Shown: positions 52,643 through 63,206, numbered from the stretch's first letter. The stretch is 64,000 bases of DNA from Mesorhizobium loti (GCF_003148495.1 NZ_QGGH01000003.1:637240-701239), one strand, 5' to 3'. Made by a program: numbers and translations. The notes: a model not told the origin generated them from the letters alone.

Positions 52643-54244
52643 ATGGTGGATATAGTTTCTAGCGAGGCGGGCATTCCGAGACCGGATCATCCGCTGGATC
52701 AATCGGGCAGCGCGAAGTGGTTCCTGCCGGCCTTCGGCGTGCTGGTGCTCGTCGGCATTGTCTATGTCGGCTACGCGCTCAGCCAGGACCTTGCGGTGGC
52801 CAAGACCGTGCCGTGGATACTGCTTGGCATCGCTTTGCTGATCGCGCTCGGCTTCGAGTTCGTCAACGGCTTCCATGACACCGCCAATGCGGTGGCGACG
52901 GTGATCTACACACGATCGATGCCGGCCGAATTCGCCGTCATGTGGTCGGGCGCCTTCAATTTCCTCGGGGTGCTCACCTCGAGTGGCGCGGTCGCCTTCG
53001 GCATCCTGTCGCTGCTGCCGGTGGAGCTGATCCTGCAGGTCGGCTCCTCCTCCGGCTTTGCTATGGTGTTCGCGCTGCTCGTTGCCGCGATCTTGTGGAA
53101 TCTCGGCACCTGGTTCCTCGGCCTGCCGGCGTCGAGCTCGCACACGATGGTCGGCTCGATCATCGGCGTGGGTCTCGCCAACCAGTTCATGGCGCCAGCC
53201 GGCAGCGCCACCAGCGGCGTCGACTGGTCGCAGGCGACCAATGTCGGCGTGACCTTGCTGGTGTCGCCGATCATCGGCTTTTTCGCCGCCGCGATCCTGC
53301 TCTATGCAATGAAGCTTCTCATCCGCAATCCGGCGCTTTACGAAGCCCCGAAAGGCAACGCCCCGCCGCCCTGGTGGATCCGCGCCCTGCTGATCTTCAC
53401 CTGCACCGGCGTCAGCTTTGCGCACGGCTCCAATGACGGACAGAAAGGCATGGGCCTGATCATGCTGATCCTGATCGGTGTCGTGCCGACGGCATATGCG
53501 CTGAACCGCACCCCCGACATCAACTATCTCGAAGCCTACAAGTCGGCGTCGGTCAGCGTCGAAACGGCGCTGGGGAAATATGCCAAGCCAGGTATCACCG
53601 TCACTGATGCCAAGGCAGCTGTCCAGGACGCCGTGCGCACCAGGACCTGGAGCGATCAGACGACGGTTGCACTGCAGACCTACATCCACAACACGACGGC
53701 GGGCCTGCAGCCCTACGCCTCGGTCGACAACGTGCCGACCGATCTGGTCAGCAACGCGCGCAACGACATCTATCTGATCGGCGAGGCGCTGAAGCTGATC
53801 GACAAGAAGCAGTTGCTGCCGATGGAGGCCGCCGACCTGAAAGCGGTCACCGACTATCACAAGGCTGTCGACAACGCGACGAAGTTCATCCCGATCTGGG
53901 TGAAAGTCGCCGTTGCGCTGGCGCTCGGCCTCGGCACGATGGTCGGCTGGAAACGCATTGTCGTCACGGTCGGCGAGAAGATCGGCAAGAGCCATCTGAC
54001 CTATGGCCAGGGTGCGGCGGCCGAACTCGTGGCGATGGTGACCATCGGCATGGCCGACCGGCTGGGGCTGCCGGTGTCGACAACCCATGTGCTGTCGTCG
54101 GGTGTCGCCGGAACGATGGCGGCGAACGGTTCGGGGCTGCAATGGGCGACGGTGCGCAATTTGCTGCTTGCCTGGGTGCTGACGCTGCCGTGCTCGATCA
54201 CCCTCGCCTTCGTGTTGTTCATCATCTTCCGCCAGGTGTTCTGA
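52643..54244 (+). CDS. pit: Inorganic phosphate transporter, Pit family
   Basis: The 533-residue protein has about 10 membrane helices in two related halves. The signatures are GFHDTANAVATVIYTRSMP in the first half and HGSNDGQKGMG in the second. The Pit family imports phosphate with metal ions by proton symport at low affinity. A long hydrophilic loop (about 300-420) separates the halves. GGAGTGGGAC precedes the ATG. It is a single-gene unit with a large repeat hairpin downstream. Confidence 0.92.
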   Translation: MVDIVSSEAGIPRPDHPLDQSGSAKWFLPAFGVLVLVGIVYVGYALSQDLAVAKTVPWILLGIALLIALGFEFVNGFHDTANAVATVIYTRSMPAEFAVMWSGAFNFLGVLTSSGAVAFGILSLLPVELILQVGSSSGFAMVFALLVAAILWNLGTWFLGLPASSSHTMVGSIIGVGLANQFMAPAGSATSGVDWSQATNVGVTLLVSPIIGFFAAAILLYAMKLLIRNPALYEAPKGNAPPPWWIRALLIFTCTGVSFAHGSNDGQKGMGLIMLILIGVVPTAYALNRTPDINYLEAYKSASVSVETALGKYAKPGITVTDAKAAVQDAVRTRTWSDQTTVALQTYIHNTTAGLQPYASVDNVPTDLVSNARNDIYLIGEALKLIDKKQLLPMEAADLKAVTDYHKAVDNATKFIPIWVKVAVALALGLGTMVGWKRIVVTVGEKIGKSHLTYGQGAAAELVAMVTIGMADRLGLPVSTTHVLSSGVAGTMAANGSGLQWATVRNLLLAWVLTLPCSITLAFVLFIIFRQVF

Positions 54245-54385
54245 GAGACCGTTTGGAAACTCTACTCTGGCGGCCATTTGGTGGCGTTTTCTGCGCTTCC
54301 GGTGCCCACGGACCAATGTCCGCTGCGCTCCGGTTCTCGAAACCACTACCAAATGACTCGCCAGAGCGAGTTTCGAAACAGTCTC
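54245..54385. repeat. Large inverted-repeat element after pit
   Basis: The left arm (54245-54272) starts GAGACCGTTTGGAAACTC and ends CTCTGGCG; the right arm (54359-54385) mirrors it with a few mismatches (CGCCAGAGCGAGTTTCGAAA, then CAGTCTC). Inside, CATTTGGT near 54275 and ACCAAATG near 54349 extend the fold. The whole 141-bp element can form a long hairpin with an inner loop. Confidence 0.6.
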
Positions 54386-54410
54386 TGAGCACAGTCACGC
54401 ATGGACATGG

Positions 54411-54437
54411 AAACGGCGCCGGGTTCGGCGCCGTTTT
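54411..54437 (+). terminator. Rho-independent terminator
   Basis: The stem AAACGGCGCC and GGCGCCGTTTT encloses a 6-base loop, with a T run following. It can end transcription from pit, and the A run allows function on the other strand as well. Confidence 0.8.
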
Positions 54438-54490
54438 CGTTTGGGGCCTAGCTCGTTCCGGGCTGTGTTTGACCTCTTGTCATTCAAGGC

Positions 54491-54527
54491 AATGCCTTCA
54501 GGCATATTCCTATGCGCTGAAGGCATT
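54491..54527. repeat. Strong hairpin upstream of the patatin gene end
   Basis: AATGCCTTCAG and CTGAAGGCATT are perfect 11-bp arms, extended inside by GCATA/TATGC with one bulge. It has no T run on either strand. It lies 63 bp beyond the end of the patatin gene. Confidence 0.5.
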
Positions 54528-54589
54528 GGCCGGTGTGAGCTGTGGGTTTTGCCGATGGCCTTCGTCCGGCCAACGCCCCGGCGAAGATC

Positions 54590-55750
54590 TCAGGTCGGAT
54601 CTTCGCGATGCAGATCGTGGATGGCGACGCCGTCGACATTGGTCGGCATGGTCAGCCACTGGCGATGGCGCAAGGTGCGCTGCGTGTCCTCAAGCCCTGT
54701 ATCCCAATGCTCGCGCATCGAGGTGCCTGAGAACTCATAGTCCTTGGCGTGACCCTCATAGCCTTTGTGCTGGTAGATCAGATGCACGATGTTGACAATG
54801 CCGGCGTCCGAATAGTCCTCGATCAGCGCTTCCTCGGCAGGCGTCCGCAACTCCTTCGGCACCCGTTTCAGCGCATCGAGCAGGCGCATCTTGAGGCCAT
54901 GGATGCGTTTGAAATTGTCGGTGTTCTGCCGCGTGCGGCTCGAATACATGATGTCCTTGTGGCGGGACAACACGTCCGGCATGCTGCGCGGCAGCACGCC
55001 ACGCGCGCTGAACAGGTCGACCTGGAAGACCAGCGAAGAACGGTCCTCTTCCTGGTCGAGCAGATATTGCAGCGGCGTGTTGGAGACGATGCCGCCGTCC
55101 CAGTAATATTCGCCTTCGATGCGGATCGACGGGAAGGCGGGCGGCAGCGCGCCGCTGGCCATGATGTGCTCAGGCTCGATGCGGACCTTGTCGGTGTCGA
55201 AATAGACGAAGTTGCCGGTCCGAACATTGACCGCGCCGACGCTCAGCCGCTTCTTGCCGTCGTTCAAGATGTCGAAGTCGATCAGGCTTTCCAGCGTCTC
55301 CTTCAATTCGGCTGTGTCGTAGAAGCTGGTGGCGCCCTCGGCGCCCGATTGCTCGATCCACGGATTGGGGTTGCGCGGCTTGAAGAAGCCGGGCTGCCCC
55401 ATGACCATGGTCATCCACGAACTGGTGCGGTTGCGGATGTCGCGATAGATGTCGCCTTCGGGCGTGTAGGCCCAGATCTTGCGGCCCGAAATCGTCTGCC
55501 AGAATTGCTCGAGCCGCTGCAGGCGCCGGCTTGATTCATTGCCGGCGATGATCGCCGCATTGATGGCGCCGATCGACACGCCGGAAAGCCAACTCGGCTC
55601 GCAGCCGGCGTCGGCCAGCGCCTGGTAGACACCGGCCTGATAGGCGCCGAGCGCGCCGCCACCCTGAAACACCAGCGCGATGCGGTCATACTGCGCCGAG
55701 ATTTCCGCGATGGTGGCGGTGGCCTCCTTCTTGCGATTGCGTTCAAGCAC
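54590..55750 (-). CDS. Patatin-like phospholipase with DUF3734-type C-terminus
   Basis: This 386-residue protein has the oxyanion FQGGGALGAYQAGV, the nucleophile GVSIG and a catalytic DGG (YYWDGGIVSNTP) near residue 220. These are the Ser-Asp dyad of patatin lipases. A C-terminal DUF3734-like part follows (about 290-380). GTG at 55750 is the start, after GGAG. It lies 90 bp from the acetoacetate decarboxylase gene on the same strand and may act on membrane lipids or storage-granule substrates. Confidence 0.9.
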   Translation of the reverse strand: MLERNRKKEATATIAEISAQYDRIALVFQGGGALGAYQAGVYQALADAGCEPSWLSGVSIGAINAAIIAGNESSRRLQRLEQFWQTISGRKIWAYTPEGDIYRDIRNRTSSWMTMVMGQPGFFKPRNPNPWIEQSGAEGATSFYDTAELKETLESLIDFDILNDGKKRLSVGAVNVRTGNFVYFDTDKVRIEPEHIMASGALPPAFPSIRIEGEYYWDGGIVSNTPLQYLLDQEEDRSSLVFQVDLFSARGVLPRSMPDVLSRHKDIMYSSRTRQNTDNFKRIHGLKMRLLDALKRVPKELRTPAEEALIEDYSDAGIVNIVHLIYQHKGYEGHAKDYEFSGTSMREHWDTGLEDTQRTLRHRQWLTMPTNVDGVAIHDLHREDPT

Positions 55751-55775
55751 GGCTTTGGTCTCCGACTTTTTGTTT

Positions 55776-55823
55776 GGGCACGATCTCTAGCGAAAACCGG
55801 TTCCCGCTTTTCGGGATCATGTC
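55776..55823. repeat. Interspersed palindromic repeat, copy B
   Basis: It shares CGAAAACCGGTTCCC with copy A at 31337-31378 and the GGGATCATG-type end. The arms form an imperfect palindrome between the adc and patatin genes. Confidence 0.65.
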
Positions 55824-55839
55824 TGAATGGCTGATGCGC

Positions 55840-56586
55840 TCAGGTGCGGTCGGCGAGATAGTCGTGAACCACTTCGCCCAGCCCAAGCGTCAGGTCGGCG
55901 GTGAAGTGGACTGATGACACGATGTCGAGCACCGGCAACCGCGCCACGTCGGCCATGACGTGCGGCCGTAAATCGAGCGCGGCGGGCGCCGTCCAGGCTT
56001 CCTTCAGCGTGATGTCGGTGAGGTGGTAGCGGACCAGCTCGCAGATACGCGGCGTGCCGTCGACATGCGGGATGATCTTGATCAGGAAATTGGGCGCCGC
56101 CAGCGAAGCGAGGACAGAGCCGTGATCGGCGGCCTTGTGCTTGTAACCCATCGTGCCGGTGGCGCACAAAACGCTGCCATAGTGCAGCGTGCCGACGATC
56201 ACCTCGCCTTCATGGACGATCTTGGGGTTGGCGAGCTTCTTGGGAAAGCCCCACAGTTCGCGACCGCCGGCGATCGGCGCGTCGTCGTCAAGATACATTG
56301 AATGGACGTAGGCGCCGTGCTGCCCCTTGTAGCGCACCGGGATGACCTGGCCGGTCTCGGTGTAGTCGCCGAAGCCGGTCGAATCCGGCATGCGGATGAA
56401 TTCGTACTTGACCAGCGGCTCGTCGATTTCCAGCGGCTCCGGCACGACAGCCTCGAGCGCCTCGCGCGTCGTGCGGTAGGTGATGATGACATATTCGCGG
56501 TTGAAGAAACGGTACGGCCCGGGCGGGAAGGAGGGGTTGGTCAGCGGCATCGCATAGGCGCGCTTCACGACATCGGCGATCTGCAA
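55840..56586 (-). CDS. adc: Acetoacetate decarboxylase
   Basis: This 248-residue protein has the family pattern [15 protein letters not shown] near the N-terminus and [13 protein letters not shown], which holds the Schiff-base lysine. The enzyme turns acetoacetate into acetone and carbon dioxide. The TTG at 56586 is taken as the start because it restores the family N-terminus. It is divergent from the 3-hydroxybutyrate dehydrogenase gene, so the two share the ketone-body/PHB pathway. Confidence 0.9.
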   Translation of the reverse strand: MQIADVVKRAYAMPLTNPSFPPGPYRFFNREYVIITYRTTREALEAVVPEPLEIDEPLVKYEFIRMPDSTGFGDYTETGQVIPVRYKGQHGAYVHSMYLDDDAPIAGGRELWGFPKKLANPKIVHEGEVIVGTLHYGSVLCATGTMGYKHKAADHGSVLASLAAPNFLIKIIPHVDGTPRICELVRYHLTDITLKEAWTAPAALDLRPHVMADVARLPVLDIVSSVHFTADLTLGLGEVVHDYLADRT

Positions 56587-56646
56587 GGCGGGTGCCCCAT
56601 CGGTTCAGGAATGACTGCGCGAATGCGCTCCGGATTATGTTGCACG

Positions 56647-56744
56647 GCACCATGACAGTGCCGTGTCAGCCGCCTGACAGGCCCGTCGACGCCGTCGCAA
56701 CACTGTAATCGCACCGACATATGACCGTGGCAGTGTCATGGTGC
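56647..56744. repeat. Long inverted repeat in the adc/bdhA control region
   Basis: GCACCATGACAGTGCC (56647-56662) and GGCAGTGTCATGGTGC (56729-56744) are 16-bp arms with one mismatch, 66 bp apart. The symmetry extends a few more bases outward. They lie between the divergent starts and could be two sites for one regulator. Confidence 0.5.
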
Positions 56745-56792
56745 GGCGCACAAGCCCCACGTTCATTCCCTCCCACCTCCTGCGAGATCATC

Positions 56793-57581
56793 ATGGGTTT
56801 CCTGTCTTCAAAGAACGCGCTCGTCACCGGCTCGACCAGTGGCATTGGCCTGGCCATCGCCCGCGCCTTTGCCGCCGAAGGCGCCAACGTCACCATCAAC
56901 GGTCTCGGCGACGCGGCTGCCATCGAGCAGGAGCGGGCCGGCATCGAGAAGGATTTCGGCGTCAAGTGCCGTTACTCCGATGCCAACATGATGGACGGCG
57001 CGGCGGTGAGCGCCATGGTGCATGAGGCTGAGGCAGCGTTCGGCAGTCTCGACATCCTGGTCAACAATGCCGGCATCCAGCATGTCGCGCCGATCGAGGA
57101 GTTTCCGGACGATAAGTGGGAAGCCATCATCCGCATCAACCTGCTCGCGGCGTTCTACGCCATCAAGGCTGCACTCCCCGGCATGAAGGCGCGCAAATGG
57201 GGCCGCATCATCAACACGGCTTCAGCGCATGCGCTGGTCGCCTCGCCGTTCAAGTCCGCCTATGTGTCGGCCAAGCACGGCATATCAGGCCTGACCAAGA
57301 CGGTGGCGCTGGAAGCGGCGCTCGACGGCGTCACCGTCAACGCGATCGCGCCAGGCTATGTCTGGACGCCACTGGTCGAAAGGCAGATACCGGACACGAT
57401 GAAGGCGCGCGGCATGACCGAGGAACAGGTCAAGCATGACGTGCTGCTCGCCGCACAGCCGACCAAGGAATTCGTTACCGTCGACGAGCTTGCGGCGCTG
57501 ACGCTGTTCCTGTGCTCGGACTCAGCCAAGCAGATCACCGGCACGACCCTGCCGATGGACGGCGGCTGGACGGCACAGTAA
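56793..57581 (+). CDS. bdhA: 3-Hydroxybutyrate dehydrogenase (SDR family)
   Basis: The 262-residue SDR starts MGFLSSKNALVTGSTSGIGL with the NAD-binding glycine motif. It has NNAGIQHVAPIEEFP, a catalytic Ser-Tyr-Lys (SAHALVASPFKSAYVSAKHG) and GYVWTPLVERQIPD. These are marks of D-3-hydroxybutyrate dehydrogenase, which feeds PHB-derived hydroxybutyrate into acetoacetate. The ATG at 56793 is used; the frame to 56721 lacks a ribosome binding site. It is divergent from adc. Confidence 0.93.
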   Translation: MGFLSSKNALVTGSTSGIGLAIARAFAAEGANVTINGLGDAAAIEQERAGIEKDFGVKCRYSDANMMDGAAVSAMVHEAEAAFGSLDILVNNAGIQHVAPIEEFPDDKWEAIIRINLLAAFYAIKAALPGMKARKWGRIINTASAHALVASPFKSAYVSAKHGISGLTKTVALEAALDGVTVNAIAPGYVWTPLVERQIPDTMKARGMTEEQVKHDVLLAAQPTKEFVTVDELAALTLFLCSDSAKQITGTTLPMDGGWTAQ

Positions 57582-57653
57582 AGCGGAGTCGAGGCGTTTC
57601 GTTTGCCGGCTGATGTCGCGCCGCGCCAGCAAGAAGGCATTCCGAGTAGGGTC

Positions 57654-58418
57654 ATGAAAATCATCCAGGTCTCCGATCCGCATCTGATGACACCGGGCGG
57701 TCTTCTGTACGGTTCCGATCCGCTCTCCAGGCTGGACGCCTGCCTTGCCGACATAAGCCGCAACCATGCCGATGCCGAATTGGTGGTGATTTCCGGCGAC
57801 TTGACCAATGACGGCGAACGGGCCGCCTACGTTGCGCTGAAGGAAAGACTGGCGGGGTTCGTTCCGCCTTGCCGACTGATGCTCGGCAATCATGACGACC
57901 GGGCGCTGTTTGTCGAGATGTTCCCGGAAGCTGCCACCGAGCGCGGTTTCGTCCAGAGCGTTGTCGAGACAAGCGAGGGTCGCCTGATCCTGCTCGACAC
58001 GCTGGACAGCGGCCATGTCGAGGGCAGGCTTTGCGACGCGCGCCTGCGCTGGCTGGGCGAGAGACTGGAAGAGGCGCGCGACTGGCCGGTCTTCCTGTTC
58101 ATGCACCATCCGCCGTTCAGGATTCACATCCCCGAACTTGACCGGGTCATGCTCACTGACGCCGATGCGTTGCACGATGTCCTGCTGTGTCACGGCAATG
58201 TCCGTCATATCTTCGCCGGACATGTCCATCGGCTGATCGCCGGCAGTTGGCGCGGCATTCCCGTCAGCACGCTGCGCAGCACCAACCATCAGACCGCGCT
58301 CGATTTTTCGAACAGCTGGAGCCTTGGCCACGAGCCTCCCGCCTATGCCGTGATCTTGATCGATGCGGACGGGGTGGTCGTCCATTTCCATGATTTTCCC
58401 GTCGGTGTGGCGGAATAA
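57654..58418 (+). CDS. Calcineurin-like metallophosphodiesterase (class III)
   Basis: The 254-residue protein has all five metallophosphoesterase motifs: SDPHL, GDLTNDG, GNHD, MHHPP and GHVH. It resembles the cyclic-AMP/glycerophosphodiester phosphodiesterases of the GpdQ group. No signal peptide is visible, so it is cytoplasmic. The ATG at 57654 is preferred, with weak GTAGGG upstream. It follows bdhA by 72 bp and may be transcribed with it. Confidence 0.88.
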   Translation: MKIIQVSDPHLMTPGGLLYGSDPLSRLDACLADISRNHADAELVVISGDLTNDGERAAYVALKERLAGFVPPCRLMLGNHDDRALFVEMFPEAATERGFVQSVVETSEGRLILLDTLDSGHVEGRLCDARLRWLGERLEEARDWPVFLFMHHPPFRIHIPELDRVMLTDADALHDVLLCHGNVRHIFAGHVHRLIAGSWRGIPVSTLRSTNHQTALDFSNSWSLGHEPPAYAVILIDADGVVVHFHDFPVGVAE

Positions 58419-58481
58419 CACCCGTTACCCACGGCACCAGCTTCTCCGGTGCGATGGACGCGACTTCTCGCTGGCCAAAAC

Positions 58482-59537
58482 TCATTGCTGGTGCTGGACG
58501 TCGCGCGCTGCCGTGTCTCTTGCGGCGAGGAAAGCGATGATCTCAGCGTCGATCGCATCCATGTTGGCCGCACGGAACTTCTCATGCGCGCCAGGCATGA
58601 CGACCGTTTTCATAGTGGCCATGTCGGATGCCCAGCCCTTGTATTGCGCCACTGTCGTGGCGCCCCATTCGGAACTGGCGAGAATGAGGATATCGCAGGG
58701 ATAGGACGAGGGCACGAATCCGGCCGCTGCCTGCAAGAGCGCGCTCTTGAACGCCTTCCTGCGCAGATGTCGCCCAAGGCGCGTCTGTCCCAGGCCTAAC
58801 GCGCTGAGCCCATCGCGCAACAGGCGCCAGTAGGTCACCTTGCGGGCGATCTGGCGACGCCTGCTCTCGGTCATGCGATCGTCCGGCATCGGTTTCAGCC
58901 AGGCCGAGCCGGGCGAGGGCGGATCGATGAGCACGAGCGCCGGCCGCTTGCCGGTCGCTTCATGGCTCAGCCGGCCGACCTCGATCGCCAGCAGGCCACC
59001 TGCGCATATGCCGCCAATGATGTCGGGATGCTGGCCGGTCACCGAAGTGAGTGCTTCAAAGTAGTTGGAGCTGAATTCGGCCATGCTGGAATAGGGCGTC
59101 TCGCCGGGCTCGAGCCCCATGCCGCGCACGGCCATGACGGCGTATTTCTGCTTCAGTCGCTTGCCGAAACGATTGGCGAACAGGGCCGAGCCGGAAATGC
59201 CATGGATCATGGCGATCGGCTCATGGCCGACATTGCCCGACACCGGCACGATCAGTTGACGGGCAGGATGGACCGGCACCAGCGCTGCGATCAGCCGGCC
59301 GAACTCGCGCGGTGTCTGCGCCCCGAGCAGGACAGAGGTCTGCAACTTGACGCCGAACCGCTTCTGCACGGCTAGTACCAAAGTCTCGGCCGTCAGCGAG
59401 TCGCCGCCGAGATCGAAGAAGTTGTCGTCGAGCTGAACCGTCGGTATTTGCAGTTCCGCGGCGAAGATGCCGGCGATCGCATGCGCCGGGCCATCGCCCG
59501 GCAGCGCGGCGGGCCGCACCCATTGTTGAACGTTCAT
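58482..59537 (-). CDS. Carrier-protein/thioesterase didomain, orphan NRPS-like
   Basis: The 351-residue protein has an N-terminal phosphopantetheine carrier (about 10-85) with FFDLGGDSLTAETL, where the serine is the attachment site. A thioesterase-like alpha/beta hydrolase follows (about 100-345). The nucleophile elbow reads GGICAGG, with cysteine in place of the usual serine; a late Asp and His (PGAHEKF) are present. AGGGGC precedes the ATG at 59537. No adenylation or condensation gene lies nearby. Confidence 0.85.
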   Translation of the reverse strand: MNVQQWVRPAALPGDGPAHAIAGIFAAELQIPTVQLDDNFFDLGGDSLTAETLVLAVQKRFGVKLQTSVLLGAQTPREFGRLIAALVPVHPARQLIVPVSGNVGHEPIAMIHGISGSALFANRFGKRLKQKYAVMAVRGMGLEPGETPYSSMAEFSSNYFEALTSVTGQHPDIIGGICAGGLLAIEVGRLSHEATGKRPALVLIDPPSPGSAWLKPMPDDRMTESRRRQIARKVTYWRLLRDGLSALGLGQTRLGRHLRRKAFKSALLQAAAGFVPSSYPCDILILASSEWGATTVAQYKGWASDMATMKTVVMPGAHEKFRAANMDAIDAEIIAFLAARDTAARDVQHQQ

Positions 59538-59845
59538 CGGAAAGCCCCTAACCGATGCCTCTATGCGCCTTTTACGCACTGACAGTCCAGCGAACAACCC
59601 CGGCTGCCTTGTGCCGGGAGAAGCGGCGTCAAATCGCCTGACTTCTATGGGGTTCATCCGGGCCTGCGGTGAACCGCTTGACTGCGCGACATCAGGCTTT
59701 GCCCAGCGCTTTTTCGCCCCCGCCCGGGCTGCCGGGAAAGTGCCCTAAATGCGCACGGATTTGGACATTAGTCTTGACAGAAATACAGATGTTCAATACC
59801 CGTCAAGCAATTGAACAAGCCTGCAATGTGGGAGGAATAAGCGGT
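59538..59845. other. Intergenic control region before the COG4091-E1-E2 operon
   Basis: This 308-bp stretch holds the divergent promoters of the thioesterase gene and the oxidoreductase operon. No EcfG-type site, palindrome or gene was recognised in it. A possible longer start of the oxidoreductase lies at 59789. Confidence 0.5.
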
Positions 59846-61174
59846 ATGGCTTCCAATGTTTCGTTGACGGGTCTTGCCCGCGATCTCGAGGAACGCGCCA
59901 AGTCGGGCAAGCCTATCCGCATCGGCCTGATCGGCTCCGGCGAGATGGGAACCGACATCGTCACCCGCGTCGCCCATATGTCAGGCATCGAGATCGGCGC
60001 CATTTCCGAACTGAACCTGCCTGCGGCCAGCAAGGCGGTCGATATCGCCTTCCAGGAAACCGGGCATGCGCGCGAAGTCTCGAACGCGTCGGCGATGACG
60101 GCGGCGATAGAGGCTGGCAAGGTGGCGGTCACCAATGATGCCAGCCTGGTCATCAACAATGATCTGATCGACGTCGTCATCGACGCCACCGGTGTTCCCG
60201 CCGTCGGCGCCGAGATCGGGCTGCGCGCCATGGAACATGGCAAGCACCTGGTGATGATGAATGTCGAGGCCGATGTCACCATCGGCGCCTATCTGAAGAG
60301 CGAGGCCGACCGGCTCGGCGTCACCTATTCGCTGGGCGCCGGCGATGAGCCGTCTTCCTGCATGGAGCTGATCGAGTTCGTCTCGGCCATGGGGCACCCG
60401 ATCGTTGCTGCCGGCAAGGGCAAGAACAATCCGCTCAACATCGACGCCATTCCCCCCGGCTATGAGGAGGAAGCCAAGCGCCGGCACATGAATGTGCGCA
60501 TGCTGGTCGAATTCGTCGATGGCTCCAAGACCATGGTCGAGATGGCGGCGATCGCCAATGCCACCGGGCTGGTTCCCGACAAGGCCGGCATGCACGGCCC
60601 GGCGGCGACGCTTGGCGAGTTGTCCAAGGTCCTGGTGCCGCAGAAGGATGGCGGCGTGCTGTCGAAGGTTGGCGTTGTCGACTATTCGATCGGCAAGGGT
60701 GTCGCGCCCGGCGTCTTCGTCGTCGCCGACATGTCGCATCCGCGCATCTCTGAGCGCATGGAAGATCTGAAGATGGGCAAAGGCCCGTACTTCACCTTCC
60801 ACCGTCCCTATCATCTGACCTCACTGGAGGTGCCGCTGACCTGCGCCCGCGTCGTGCTCTACGGCAAGGCCGACATGGTGCCGCTGGCCAAACCGGTGGC
60901 CGAGGTCTGCGCGGTGGCCAAGAAAGACATGAAGCCTGGCGAGAAGCTCGATGCGATCGGCGAATATTGCTACCGCGCCTGGATCATGACGACGCCGGAG
61001 GCGCGCGCCGCCAAGGCCATTCCCTGCGGCCTGCTGCAGGGCGGCTCGGTCACCGCGCCGATCAAGAAGGGCGAGCTCATCACCTATGCGAATGCCGCTC
61101 CCGCAGCGGGCTCCAAGATCGCCGAACTGCGCGCGCGCCAGGACAAGCTCGTCTACGGGTCCGTGGGAGCGTGA
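59846..61174 (+). CDS. Homoserine dehydrogenase-like oxidoreductase with SAF domain (COG4091 type)
   Basis: The 442-residue protein has an N-terminal NAD(P)-binding fold (IRIGLIGSGEMGTDIVTRV, about residues 20-45). A central catalytic part follows (about 140-310) and then a C-terminal SAF-type domain (about 340-430). GGGAGGA lies nine bases before the ATG at 59846; an alternative ATG at 59789 has no such site. It is the first gene of an operon with E1 and E2 subunits, so its product may feed their substrate. The substrate is unknown. Confidence 0.85.
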   Translation: MASNVSLTGLARDLEERAKSGKPIRIGLIGSGEMGTDIVTRVAHMSGIEIGAISELNLPAASKAVDIAFQETGHAREVSNASAMTAAIEAGKVAVTNDASLVINNDLIDVVIDATGVPAVGAEIGLRAMEHGKHLVMMNVEADVTIGAYLKSEADRLGVTYSLGAGDEPSSCMELIEFVSAMGHPIVAAGKGKNNPLNIDAIPPGYEEEAKRRHMNVRMLVEFVDGSKTMVEMAAIANATGLVPDKAGMHGPAATLGELSKVLVPQKDGGVLSKVGVVDYSIGKGVAPGVFVVADMSHPRISERMEDLKMGKGPYFTFHRPYHLTSLEVPLTCARVVLYGKADMVPLAKPVAEVCAVAKKDMKPGEKLDAIGEYCYRAWIMTTPEARAAKAIPCGLLQGGSVTAPIKKGELITYANAAPAAGSKIAELRARQDKLVYGSVGA

Positions 61175-61176
61175 TC

Positions 61177-62204
<1,028 letters not shown>

Positions 62205-62205
<1 letters not shown>

Positions 62206-63203
62206 TGGACGCGATGGTGCGTGAACTGAGCTACGCCCAGGCGATCCAGGAGGCCATGGCGATCGCCATGGACATGGACGAACGCGTCTTCCTGATGGGC
62301 GAGGATATCGGCGTCTATGGCGGCGCCTTCCAGGTGACCGGCGATCTGGTCGAGCGTTTCGGCACCGAGCGGGTAATCGACACGCCGATTTCGGAGTTGG
62401 GCGGTGCAGGCGTCGCTGTGGGTGCCGCGCTTACCGGCATGCGGCCGATCTTCGAATTCCAGTTTTCCGATTTCGCCACGCTGGCCATGGAGCAGATCGT
62501 CAACCAGGCGGCCAAGATGCGCTTCATGCTGGGCGGCGAGGTTTCGGTTCCCGTGGTGATGCGCTTTCCCGCCGGTTCCGGCACCGGTGCGGCGGCCCAG
62601 CACAGCCAGAGCCTGGAAGCCTGGCTCGGCCATGTGCCGGGCCTGAAAGTCATCCAGCCGGCGACGCCCTATGATGCCAAGGGCATGCTTTTGGCGGCGG
62701 TCGCCGATCCCGATCCGGTGATGATCTTCGAGCACAAGCTGCTCTACAAGATGAAAGGCCCGGTGCCCGAAGGCTATTACACCGTGCCGATCGGCAAGGC
62801 CGATATCCGCCGCGAGGGCCGGGATCTCACCATCGTCGCCACCTCGATCATGGTGCAGAAGGCGCTCGACGCCGCTGCCGCGCTGGAGAGCGAAGGCATC
62901 GACGTCGAAGTCGTCGATCTCAGAACCATCAGGCCGATGGACAAGCAGACCGTCATCGACAGCGTCAAGAAGACGTCGAGGTTGATGTGCGTCTACGAAG
63001 CGGTCAAGACGCTGGGCATTGGCGCCGAGGTCAGCGCCATGATCGCCGAGAGCGAGGCGTTCGACTATCTCGATGCGCCGATCGTGCGGCTGGGCGGCGC
63101 CGAGACGCCGATCCCCTACAATCCGGAACTCGAGAAAGCGACGGTGCCGCAAATTCCCGACATCATCACTGCCGCGCGCGGCCTCGTGAAAGGGGTCCGC
63201 TGA
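62205..63203 (+). CDS. 2-Oxoacid/acetoin dehydrogenase E1 component, beta subunit
   Basis: The 332-residue protein has the transketolase-like beta pattern: [34 protein letters not shown], then the C-terminal [16 protein letters not shown]. It completes the E1 with the previous gene, whose stop overlaps its ATG by 1 bp (TGATG). The tight coupling suggests equal amounts. The E2 gene begins 3 bp after its stop. Confidence 0.93.
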
Positions 63204-63206
63204 CCC

